Shown in pieces: positions 36,112 through 44,217 of a stretch of DNA of 64,000 bases. Where the stretch lies: positions 2,728,001 to 2,792,000 of the forward strand of contig OZ245814.1 in NCBI GenBank assembly GCA_965228415.1, read 5' to 3'. The DNA is from Agaribacillus sp965228415. Its GTDB lineage: Bacteria > Bacteroidota > Bacteroidia > Cytophagales > Cyclobacteriaceae. The notes under the pieces are model-generated. The model had not been told where the DNA came from, made no database searches, and saw only the letters and a program-made list of their open reading frames with translations. Both the position numbers and the translations under genes were made by a program. The stretch's first letter is position 1. Every line of letters begins with the position of its first letter.

Positions 36112-36453
36112 ATGAATATTAAAAAACATTATCTGGCTCTCGACTTGCAGGATGATCCGGAGCTTATAGCGCAATACAAAGAATATCATGCCCCTGGCAA
36201 TGTATGGCCGGAAGTATTACAAAGCCTCAGGGATTCAGGGGTTGTAGACATGGAAATTCACCTTACCGGCAACAGGCTGTTTATGGTTCTGGAAGTAGAT
36301 GATACCTTTGATATGGAGAGAAAGGCGCAAATGGATACTGACAATCCCAAGGTACAGGAGTGGGAGCACCTGATGATGAATTTTCAAAAATTATTGCCCT
36401 GGGCGCAGGATGGGCAAAAATGGGTGCCCATGGAACGGGTCTTTAAATTATAA
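36112..36453 (+). CDS. RhaM-like sugar mutarotase (L-fucose or L-rhamnose)
   Basis: The 113-residue protein matches the small L-rhamnose mutarotase fold: a ferredoxin-like layout with YKEYHAPGNVWPEVLQSLRDSGV (the His is the likely catalytic residue), the MEIHLTGNRLFMVLEV strand and the C-terminal LPWAQDGQKWVPMERVFKL. Mutarotases speed interconversion of alpha and beta anomers so the dehydrogenase gets its preferred form. Third in the operon and the right length for the family. In this context the sugar is probably L-fucose, but L-rhamnose is not excluded. Confidence 0.85.
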   Translation: MNIKKHYLALDLQDDPELIAQYKEYHAPGNVWPEVLQSLRDSGVVDMEIHLTGNRLFMVLEVDDTFDMERKAQMDTDNPKVQEWEHLMMNFQKLLPWAQDGQKWVPMERVFKL

Positions 36454-36579
36454 ATTCGAACGTAACCCGGAATATACGAAATTACTGGTTAATGTCACTG
36501 GATGAGGGGTTATCTATTACTAATCCTATCACCAAAACATGCGAAATAACAACTATCTAAAAAATTAATTTCATATTTC

Positions 36580-36614
36580 TCCTGTTGCCATACTTTCACG
36601 ACGTGGCAACAGGA
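36580..36614 (+). terminator. Rho-independent terminator after the fucose operon
   Basis: TCCTGTTGCCA and TGGCAACAGGA form a perfect 11-bp stem with a 13-base loop, followed by TTTTAATCATTTTTT. It lies 127 bp beyond the mutarotase stop on the same strand. Stem length and T-run make this a good terminator. Confidence 0.75.
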
Positions 36615-36685
36615 TTTTAATCATTTTTTAGCGGTATGCCGATGTCACCCTATTTCCTTCTACCCACACTGTTCCAGTTAAGCTA

Positions 36686-37016
36686 CCCATTCCCGCAAGG
36701 GCACCTTCCCCAGGGAAGGAGTTTTACTAAATTGAACTAATGTAAAAAAACAACATCCCCTTCCCCAAATCAAATCTTCTCCCGGGAGGGGTTAGGGGTG
36801 GGTAGCAGAGCTATCTCTTACGATGAACCACCTGGCCCTTTACATCATCTCACCCCTTCCGCCCAGGCTATTCCCGCACGGGCACCTTCCCCGGGGAAGG
36901 AGTTTTACCAAATTGAACTAATGTAAAAAAACAATGTTTCCATCCCAAAATCAAATCCTCTCGCGGGAGCAGGGGTGGGTTGTGGAGCTATCCCTTAGCG
37001 ATGAACCACCTGGCCC
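36686..37016. repeat. Two imperfect direct copies, 181-bp period
   Basis: The block starting TTCCCGCA..GGGCACCTTCCC at about 36686-36838 is repeated at about 36867-37016. The copies share GAAGGAGTTTTAC.AAATTG, a stretch near AACTAATGTAAAAAAACAA, and the end GATGAACCACCTGGCCC. They differ by scattered substitutions and small gaps. Each copy contains a CCTTCCCC-GGGGAAGG type inverted repeat. There is no open reading frame. It fills most of the 660-bp gap before mgtE and looks like a duplicated intergenic element of unknown role. Confidence 0.75.
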
Positions 37017-37113
37017 CTGACTTCCTCAAATTAACCGCGGAAATCAGGAAAAAATGCCTTTTACATGCCAAAACGAAATTTATTATACCAAAACGACTTT
37101 CAAGGAATCCCTT

Positions 37114-38463
37114 TTAAATATGACTTAACATCAAACCGGCAAACGTCAGGGCCAGAAAAAAGCCCAGCATATCAGTGACCGTTGTCAAAATTGGCCCGGA
37201 AGCCAGGGCGGGATCAACATTCATTTTTTTGAGAAAAAGTGGCAAAGTACCACCTATGGAAACCGCGACCACCGTATTAATGGCCAGGGCGCCGCCTACT
37301 ACCAGTCCGAGGTACACATTGCTCTGCCAAAGCCAGGCGGCTGTTCCTATCAAAAGGCCCAGCACGAGGCCATTGATTAATCCTACGTAAATTTCCTGTA
37401 ACAAGACCCGAAAGATCTCAAAGGGTTTGACCACACCCAGTGACAGCTCTCTTAAACTTACAGCCACGGCCTGATTTCCGGAACATCCGCTCATATCGGA
37501 AATAACCGGTAGAAAAACAGCGAGGGCAATCACCGCAGTCAGGGTTTCCTGATAAATGGCAATGATGCTGGCGGCCAGGATATTTAGCAAAATATTGACA
37601 CTAAGCCACGATAGCCGCCGCCGTGATCTCAGGAAAACGGGCATGGTCCTCAGCTCCTCACCACCGACAATACCCTGGGTCTCCAAAAGTTCTTTATTCG
37701 CCAGTTCGGTCTCAGCCTCTCTGACATCTTTTCTCAACACAACGCCAACCAGCACTTCATCCTGGTCAACGACTGGTACACCATAAAAATCGTTTGTGTC
37801 AAAAAAACTAATGAGTGTCTCCAGGGAGGCATTGTCTTTTAATGATAGCGGGTTCCTGACCGTGATTTGCGATAAAGGAGTTGACAGCTTTGAAAGCAGC
37901 AGGTCTCTCATACGAAGTACCCCAATAAATTTATTATTTGAGGTTATATAAATGTAATGAATGTTGTAGCTCTCATATTCTTCTGACTTTTCCCGCAAAT
38001 CAGCCACGACCATACCCACCGTATCGTTTTCATCAAACGCCAAAAACTCTGTAATCATCACACCGCCGGCAGAATCGGCATCATACTCAATAAGTTTGCG
38101 CACATTTTCAGCTTCAACCGGTTCCATCTCACTGATGATCGCCTCGGCATCCTGCTGTTCCAGCTCCGTTAAAATATCGGCCTGATCGTCGCTGCTCATG
38201 GCTGTAATGATAGCCGCCGCCTTAGTAGCCTCCAGGTCTTCCAGAATATCTACAGCCTGCACCTCCGGAATATCCTCGATAATTACTGCTGCATCCTGAG
38301 GGGTAAGAAGCCTCAACAATTTAAGCCGGTCCTCGTGATCAATATGGCTCACACAGGCGACAATTTCTTCCGCCTGCAATCCATCCATGTATGCCTTGAT
38401 CTTATTCGTATCTCGTGCTTCAATGAAATCCTTAAGCTTTTCCCAGGGGCGACGATTTTCCAT
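37114..38463 (-). CDS. mgtE: MgtE magnesium transporter
   Basis: I start at the ATG at 38463 (449 residues, the usual MgtE length) rather than 36 codons upstream, where the extra residues look like translated leader. An N-terminal helical MgtE-N domain (about 1-125) is rich in acidic DILEDLEAT-type helices. Then come two CBS domains (about 130-255, with YESYNIHYIYITSNNKFIGVL cut by the AGGVMITEFL motif) and five membrane helices (about 285-449) with the PVISDMSGCSGNQAVAV pore motif and VTDMLGF. MgtE is a Mg2+ channel gated by the N and CBS domains sensing internal Mg2+. It stands alone, 178 bp from the TauE-like gene. Confidence 0.94.
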   Translation of the reverse strand: MENRRPWEKLKDFIEARDTNKIKAYMDGLQAEEIVACVSHIDHEDRLKLLRLLTPQDAAVIIEDIPEVQAVDILEDLEATKAAAIITAMSSDDQADILTELEQQDAEAIISEMEPVEAENVRKLIEYDADSAGGVMITEFLAFDENDTVGMVVADLREKSEEYESYNIHYIYITSNNKFIGVLRMRDLLLSKLSTPLSQITVRNPLSLKDNASLETLISFFDTNDFYGVPVVDQDEVLVGVVLRKDVREAETELANKELLETQGIVGGEELRTMPVFLRSRRRLSWLSVNILLNILAASIIAIYQETLTAVIALAVFLPVISDMSGCSGNQAVAVSLRELSLGVVKPFEIFRVLLQEIYVGLINGLVLGLLIGTAAWLWQSNVYLGLVVGGALAINTVVAVSIGGTLPLFLKKMNVDPALASGPILTTVTDMLGFFLALTFAGLMLSHI

Positions 38464-38641
38464 AGTTACGACTGTTTTGCATTCGAATTTAGCCATTAAG
38501 AAACATAAAAATAGCCAAATAATGAAGAAGGTACGTGCTACCCGGCTATTGTAAAAATCATCACTACCCACGCCTTCATCAGATAACCAATAAAATAGTG
38601 GTTATCAAACTACAAGCTACGAGGATATCTAATTATTTCTG

Positions 38642-39397
38642 TTAGAAAAACCAAATTTTAACAAGCGTGACAATACTAAAGACAGCTGTGAGCAGCTTGC
38701 TCCAGAACTTCACATTTTTATTCACAACTATAAAAAATCCGGCCAGGTACGCTCCTGCAAATTGGCCGACAGCCAACAGTATGGCTGCCTTCCATAGAAT
38801 CTGATCACCGACTATAAAGTATAAGGTGGTTGGAATTGTATAGATCAAAATAATAGTCAATTTAAGCATATTGGCCTTGCGATATTCTTCCGTCACAAAA
38901 TTGGAAATTACCGCCAGCATCAACAGTCCCACACCAATCTGGATCAATCCACCATAAAATCCGATGACCAGGAACAGCAACCACTTAAGTCGTAAAAGTA
39001 GTTTTTCATTTTTATCGCGCAGTGTGGGCGTAGAAATTGGAAATAGGGTCATCCACAGAGAAGAGATCATGGCGAGGGATGCCACGATAATCAGCATCTG
39101 ATCGGAGACGTTGACGGCAAAATAAGCGCCTGCCAATGCGCCAAAAGTTGAAAAAGCCACCAGGTCCCATGGTATCTTCCTGAGGGATAAACTACTATGG
39201 CGACTCATGGACCATAATCCCGAAAAATTTTGCACAAAAACGCCGGGGCGATTGGAGGTATTGGCCAGAACAATTGGAATATCGATCATAATCATAGCCC
39301 CAAGGCTAAACAAAGTGCCGCTTCCGGAAATGGTATTGACAATGCCTGTCAGCACACCGGCAATTAACAACAGGGTGGTTTCCTGCCACAACTCCAT
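38642..39397 (-). CDS. TauE/SafE-family membrane permease
   Basis: The chosen ATG at 39397 gives 251 residues and avoids overlapping the upstream stop; an ATG at 39412 is also in frame. The protein has eight or so hydrophobic helices. The first block, TGIVNTISGSGTLFSLGAM, and the second, GFYGGLIQIGVGLLMLAVI, are the paired repeat motifs of the TauE/SafE (DUF81) family. The family exports sulfite or sulfoacetate or moves other organic anions. It begins 2 bp after the esterase stop, so the two are cotranscribed. Substrate unknown; release of sulfate esters elsewhere in the window is a tempting but unproven link. Confidence 0.85.
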   Translation of the reverse strand: MELWQETTLLLIAGVLTGIVNTISGSGTLFSLGAMIMIDIPIVLANTSNRPGVFVQNFSGLWSMSRHSSLSLRKIPWDLVAFSTFGALAGAYFAVNVSDQMLIIVASLAMISSLWMTLFPISTPTLRDKNEKLLLRLKWLLFLVIGFYGGLIQIGVGLLMLAVISNFVTEEYRKANMLKLTIILIYTIPTTLYFIVGDQILWKAAILLAVGQFAGAYLAGFFIVVNKNVKFWSKLLTAVFSIVTLVKIWFF

Positions 39398-39399
39398 GA

Positions 39400-40374
39400 C
39401 TAAAACCCACACTCGGAGGGCAGTTCTGCAGATTCATTGGTGCAGTTACGGGTACTACTTTTGACCGTATGAATTTGCCTGAATTCGCCCGCCAGAACAT
39501 CATGGTAAAAAAAATCAGCGATTAGCGGTATGTATTCGCGAATGGGCAGATCATTCCATTCATGACCGCCATTGCACCCGGTAACGAGGTAATAACTTTT
39601 TTGAAGCTCATCCAATCGATCGGCAATACTTTTTGCACCGTGCAATATCAGGTACCCAGGTTTTTCATAATCACAATAATGGTGGGGGGCGGTGGCATAG
39701 GGCACGAGGTTATCACAAGTTCCGTGAAAGAGTTGGGTAGGAATAGCAGATACTTTATTTATCAATTTAATGTCGACGATGGCGCCAGCCATGCTAACCA
39801 CTCCTCCGTATTGAAAACTATTGTCCAGTATCGCTTTTTTCTCTTTTAGCCAGCTCGATTTCCAGTAAGCAGCATGAAGGACAGCTTCAGCCCCGGCACT
39901 GCTGCCGGCCAGTACGATTTGCGATTGGTTGATGCCTAATTTATTTTTATTTTCAATCAGGTAACTTGTAGCATGAGCAATATCTCGGGCTACTGATCTG
40001 AAAGTCTTTACTTTCACTTCGGCCAATTGATCACAGCTAAAAGATTTACCTTTCATTAACAGGGAATACGACATGGTTACAGCCACATATCCCCTTCTGG
40101 CCAACGCTTCACAAAATTTGATGTGATTTGGATGATCCCGATTACCCCCGGCAAAACCGCCACCATGAACATACAACATCACCGGCCGGTTTTTAGCGGT
40201 GTCATTTACGGGGCTAAATATATCCATGGAAAGTTTTTCCTGCCCTTTATCCAGGTAAACCACGGTCTCTTTTGTGGTTTCTTTAAAAACTTCTTCCAGG
40301 TAACGTTGGGCGGTTACAGGCAGGTAGACTGAAAAAACTATAACCGCTAAAATAAAGGTACTTTTAATTGGCAT
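39400..40374 (-). CDS. Secreted alpha/beta-hydrolase esterase
   Basis: The 324-residue protein has a signal peptide (about 1-22, cut after VTA). It has the hormone-sensitive-lipase-like layout: an HGGG oxyanion motif at 70-73 (VHGGGFAGGNRDHP) and the nucleophile elbow GSSAG with Ser159. A late His in GGHEWNDLP completes the triad. Such exported esterases often remove acetyl or feruloyl groups from plant glycans. It lies between the GH3 gene of PUL 2 (131 bp upstream) and the TauE-like gene (2 bp downstream). An association with beta-1,2-glucan processing is possible only if the glucan is acylated. Substrate not readable. Confidence 0.82.
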   Translation of the reverse strand: MPIKSTFILAVIVFSVYLPVTAQRYLEEVFKETTKETVVYLDKGQEKLSMDIFSPVNDTAKNRPVMLYVHGGGFAGGNRDHPNHIKFCEALARRGYVAVTMSYSLLMKGKSFSCDQLAEVKVKTFRSVARDIAHATSYLIENKNKLGINQSQIVLAGSSAGAEAVLHAAYWKSSWLKEKKAILDNSFQYGGVVSMAGAIVDIKLINKVSAIPTQLFHGTCDNLVPYATAPHHYCDYEKPGYLILHGAKSIADRLDELQKSYYLVTGCNGGHEWNDLPIREYIPLIADFFYHDVLAGEFRQIHTVKSSTRNCTNESAELPSECGF

Positions 40375-40505
40375 GGTGGCGTTCAGTTAATCTTAAAAAC
40401 GTATCCGGGCAATATAATCATCCATACCCAAAATAACATGTATGACGACGATTATTCATACGGCACATACCTGGAACAATCTAATCAAATGATCTCATCT
40501 TAATA

Positions 40506-42740
40506 TTATTCCACCAAAGAAAACGAGGCTGTCTGTACTTCTGCAGAATTACCGCCTACATACACCTCAAATTCCCCGGGCTCCGCCTGATAACTCATAT
40601 CCCGTGTGTAAAATGCCAGATCATCCGTAGACAGCCTGAATTCAACCGTTTTCGATTCATTGGGTGCCAGGGTAATTTTCTCAAACCCTTTTAACTCCTT
40701 TACAGGTCGGGTGACGCTTCCCACCAAATCCCTGGTATAGAGCTGTACAACTTCGCTTCCCTGCTGCGAACCGGTATTCTTTACAGTTACTTTTATATTC
40801 AGTGTATCGCCTGTTGAGATTGTTACTTTGCTTAAGGTCAGCGCTCCATATTCAAAACTTGTATAACTTAACCCGTAACCAAAGGGATAAAGCGGTTCAT
40901 TGGATTCATCCAGGTATTTGCTGGTGTATTTATTGTTGGCAGCGAAAGGCCTGCCGGTATTTTTCATGCTATAACAAATGGGGATTTGGCCCACACTTCT
41001 GGGATAGGTCATTGTCAGTTTGCCAGAAGGGTTATGCATCCCGAAAAGCACTTCGGCTATGGCCTGTCCCGCCATGGTTCCCAGGTGCCAGCCGTTGAGG
41101 ATGGCGGGAACTTGTTCATCAAGCTGTTGAATGGTAAGGGGTCGGCCGGCCATGACGACTGCGACAGTCGGTTTATTCAATGCCATGATCGCTTTTACCA
41201 GTTCATTTTGATGGCCCGGCAGGTCGATACTGGCCCGGCTCGCGGCTTCTCCGCTTTGAAGATAATTCTCACCAAGCGCCAGGATAACTACATCGGCATT
41301 GGCAGCCACTTTTCCGGCTTCCGTAATACTGCCTGGGTCATGGTCATAAAAGCCTGCCCCTTTCGCGTAAGTAACCTTGGCATCAGGTACTACATTCCGG
41401 ATGCCCTTTAACAGTGTTACCACCTTGCTGACGTCGCCGGAGGCATGCCAGGTACCAAGCATGTCCACCTGGTTATCTGCCAAGGGGCCAATAACAGCAA
41501 TATTGCGGATATTTTTGGAAACAGGCAGGACAGGCTGTCCTTTAAAATGCTCATTTTTCAATAAGACAACCGACTCTTTCGCTACCTCCAGCGCATGCCC
41601 CATCAACTCGGAGGAAAATAATACTTCTTTTTCTCTTTGCTCATCCAAATACAGGTAGGGATTGTCAAATAACCCCAGCCGCTCTTTCAACATCAACACC
41701 TTTCTCACCGCCTTATCAATCTCTTCTTCTTTAATTTCGCTTGATTCGATAAGTGTACTTAAATGAGCATTAAATAATCCACCCTGCATATCCATATCTA
41801 CCCCGGCCTTTAATGCCAATGAGGCAGCCTCTTTTTCATCGGCCACAATTCCATGGGGTACCATCTCATTGATAGAGGTATAATCGGTTACGACAAATCC
41901 ATCAAATTTCCATTCGTCTCTTAATATCTCAGTGAGCAAATATTTATTTCCTGAGACAGGAATACCATCTATTTCGTTGAAAGAGGTCATTACCGTCGTC
42001 GCCCCTGCATCAATAGCAGCTTTATAAGGCGGCAAATAAATTTCTCTCAACACCCTGTCTGACATATCCACGGTATGATAGTCCCTTCCGGCCTGTGCGG
42101 CTCCGTAGGCAGCAAAATGCTTAACACAGGCAAGCATTGTAAATGGATCTTTCAAATTATCACCCTGATAACCCCGTACTCTCGCCGCGCCAATTAAGCT
42201 CACCAGATAGGGGTCCTCTCCTGCGCCTTCAGCCACTCTGCCCCATCGTGGATCCCGGGCAACATCAACCATTGGGTTAAAAGTCCAGTTGAGTCCTGAA
42301 GCAGTAGCCTCCTTCGCTGACAGTCTTGCCGTCTCCCGGATCAGGTCCAGATCCCAGGTACAGGATTCTGCCAGCGGAATTGGAAAAATGGTTTTATGTC
42401 CATGGATCACATCATAACCAAACAATAATGGAATACCAAGATTGGTTTCTTCAACCGCAATACGCTGTAATTCTCTGTTGTAAGCTACGGTATGTGCATT
42501 AAACAATGCCCCTACCCTGCCAGCTTTCAGTTCAACTTTGTATTGATCATTTAAAGTAGGGCCTGTTGTATCCCAACCACTTGTGTACAATGTCATCTGA
42601 CCGATTTTTTCATCCAGGGTCATCACATTGATCAGGGAATCTATAAAACCATAATTGGCGTCAGTCAAAATCTTTTCGGAGCGGTTTTCGCATCCTGCTA
42701 TCATTGTGACCACCAGGGCCACCCACATCAATTGTTTCAT
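40506..42740 (-). CDS. GH3 beta-glucosidase, lipoprotein (PUL 2)
   Basis: The start at 42740 gives a lipoprotein signal (MIAGC, Cys17) and 744 residues; an upstream ATG at 42815 would add 25 unlikely residues. It has the three GH3 domains: barrel (about 25-390) with KHFAAYG and VVTDYTS, where Asp286 is the nucleophile; alpha/beta sandwich (about 400-620); and fibronectin-like C-terminus (about 650-744). GH3 enzymes release glucose from beta-gluco-oligosaccharides. After two GH144 genes it is the natural enzyme to degrade sophoro-oligosaccharides made by the endoglucanases, as in described beta-1,2-glucan loci. The last clear gene of PUL 2. Confidence 0.92.
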   Translation of the reverse strand: MKQLMWVALVVTMIAGCENRSEKILTDANYGFIDSLINVMTLDEKIGQMTLYTSGWDTTGPTLNDQYKVELKAGRVGALFNAHTVAYNRELQRIAVEETNLGIPLLFGYDVIHGHKTIFPIPLAESCTWDLDLIRETARLSAKEATASGLNWTFNPMVDVARDPRWGRVAEGAGEDPYLVSLIGAARVRGYQGDNLKDPFTMLACVKHFAAYGAAQAGRDYHTVDMSDRVLREIYLPPYKAAIDAGATTVMTSFNEIDGIPVSGNKYLLTEILRDEWKFDGFVVTDYTSINEMVPHGIVADEKEAASLALKAGVDMDMQGGLFNAHLSTLIESSEIKEEEIDKAVRKVLMLKERLGLFDNPYLYLDEQREKEVLFSSELMGHALEVAKESVVLLKNEHFKGQPVLPVSKNIRNIAVIGPLADNQVDMLGTWHASGDVSKVVTLLKGIRNVVPDAKVTYAKGAGFYDHDPGSITEAGKVAANADVVILALGENYLQSGEAASRASIDLPGHQNELVKAIMALNKPTVAVVMAGRPLTIQQLDEQVPAILNGWHLGTMAGQAIAEVLFGMHNPSGKLTMTYPRSVGQIPICYSMKNTGRPFAANNKYTSKYLDESNEPLYPFGYGLSYTSFEYGALTLSKVTISTGDTLNIKVTVKNTGSQQGSEVVQLYTRDLVGSVTRPVKELKGFEKITLAPNESKTVEFRLSTDDLAFYTRDMSYQAEPGEFEVYVGGNSAEVQTASFSLVE

Positions 42741-42838
42741 ATCAAGAAATCTATATTTGTTAATTGGAAAAGAGCCGGTACCGCAATTCCGGCCTGATTT
42801 TAGACATAAGTGCACGTCAAAAAGAAAATCTAAAAAAC

Positions 42839-44212
42839 TTATTGACTGGCAAAGCCCAGTTTATTTAACCCCACCCGAACCTCCGGAGCCGACATAAAAA
42901 GCTCCCATATCAGATTGCTACGGTAATTCTCGATCATTACAGGAATAGGCCCCTGGTCTATGGCCAGATAGCGAGGCAAATACCAATCTTTTTCCAGACT
43001 AAATGCATCATAAGGTCCATATTCACCTACCAGTGAATCTGCTTCCTGATAAAGAAAGCGGAGCATACGCATACTTTCTTCCGGGGTATATGGAAAAGAT
43101 GACAATGCTGCAGTAGGTGAAATAATACCGATGTCCCGGTTGGGTTTATGGGCGGCATACCCCTTTGGCGAATAACTGGAAGTTAGTCCCCACAGGTTTT
43201 CTCCGTAACCTTTAAATCCATGGGGATTGGCGACACAGTGTTTGTAGTGAATTAATGCATGATTTTGATTTAATGTCCAATAATCAGCATACCTGTCTTG
43301 CAAATTTCTCGGATCAAGCCCCAAATACGAATAATGCGCCCAAAACAATGGTCCAACGGGATCATCATTGGTTTCATAATGATTTAAAACGGTCTGTAAT
43401 CCATAGTAGGTTGTATCTTCGGCGATGATACCACCGCGGGCCCATCCCTCATGATATACTTCAGGCCTTATACTGTGCGTAGGAGACCCTGCGGCCAGTA
43501 CATACATGATCAGGCATTCGTTGTATCCTCTTACATCGAAATCCTTTTCCCAACCATAATTGGGCGACCAGTGCCAGTAAAGTACATTTTGTCCCTCCTG
43601 TGTATGCCAGTCAAATTCAATTTCTTTCCAGAGCTTGTTGATCCGGTCAATGAGTGCTGCTTCCCGCTCATCTTCCTGGTTAAGATACTGCCTTACCACC
43701 AAAAGCCCCTGTGCCAAAAAGGAGGTTTCCACCAGGTCGCCACCATCGTCTTTTTTACTAAAGGGCTTTGTTTTGCCGGTATCACCATACCACCAATGTG
43801 GCCAGACACCGTGATAGCGGTCGGCGGTTTCCAAAAAATGCAGTACTTTTTCAAATCTTTCAATACCCTGCTGACGAGAGATAAATCCTCGCTCAATGCC
43901 AACTACCATGGCCATCAGGCCAAAACCAGAACCTCCGGAGGTAACAACATTCTTATCATTTTGAGGGTAAACATTATCCATATGAATACGCTCCCTGCCC
44001 ATCCCACTCACGGGTTCCGCGCCATCCCAGAAATAATTAAATGTTTGGAATTGTACCAGTGTCAGTAAAGAATCATCAGAGATAGACGATGCCGTGGTTA
44101 CAGCAACCGTTTCGGCTTCCTGTCTGGATTGCTGTCCACAAGCACATAGCCCAAACAAGATACCAATCAATGGTACGGTGAGGCAGTGGTAATTCTGTAA
44201 TAGTCGTGTCAT
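42839..44212 (-). CDS. GH144 endo-beta-1,2-glucanase, lipoprotein
   Basis: The 457-residue product has a lipoprotein-like signal (GLCAC, Cys25) and one GH144 domain, an (alpha/alpha)6 barrel formerly called glycoamylase-like. Shared blocks with its neighbour include TSGGSGFGLMAM (91-102), HGVWPHWWYGDTG, KKDDGGDLVETSFLAQGL (153-170), VLYWHWSPNYGWEKDFDVRGYNE and LAIDQGPIPVMIENYRS. The acidic residues of DDGGDLVET and of the C-terminal loop are candidate catalytic groups. GH144 cuts beta-1,2-glucan internally, producing sophorose-size oligosaccharides. It starts 5 bp after the paralogue, so the pair is cotranscribed and may be translationally coupled. Confidence 0.9.
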   Translation of the reverse strand: MTRLLQNYHCLTVPLIGILFGLCACGQQSRQEAETVAVTTASSISDDSLLTLVQFQTFNYFWDGAEPVSGMGRERIHMDNVYPQNDKNVVTSGGSGFGLMAMVVGIERGFISRQQGIERFEKVLHFLETADRYHGVWPHWWYGDTGKTKPFSKKDDGGDLVETSFLAQGLLVVRQYLNQEDEREAALIDRINKLWKEIEFDWHTQEGQNVLYWHWSPNYGWEKDFDVRGYNECLIMYVLAAGSPTHSIRPEVYHEGWARGGIIAEDTTYYGLQTVLNHYETNDDPVGPLFWAHYSYLGLDPRNLQDRYADYWTLNQNHALIHYKHCVANPHGFKGYGENLWGLTSSYSPKGYAAHKPNRDIGIISPTAALSSFPYTPEESMRMLRFLYQEADSLVGEYGPYDAFSLEKDWYLPRYLAIDQGPIPVMIENYRSNLIWELFMSAPEVRVGLNKLGFASQ

Positions 44213-44217
44213 AATTG

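Noticed and set aside
36686..37016. CRISPR array
   Set aside because: There are only two long imperfect copies with a 181-bp period and no short identical repeats or cas genes.
38464..38571. 36-residue N-terminal extension of MgtE
   Set aside because: MgtE proteins normally start near MENRRPWEKL and have about 450 residues. The extension looks like translated leader DNA.
43451..44068. 205-codon open frame on the + strand
   Set aside because: It is the antisense shadow of the GH144 gene and has no recognisable feature.
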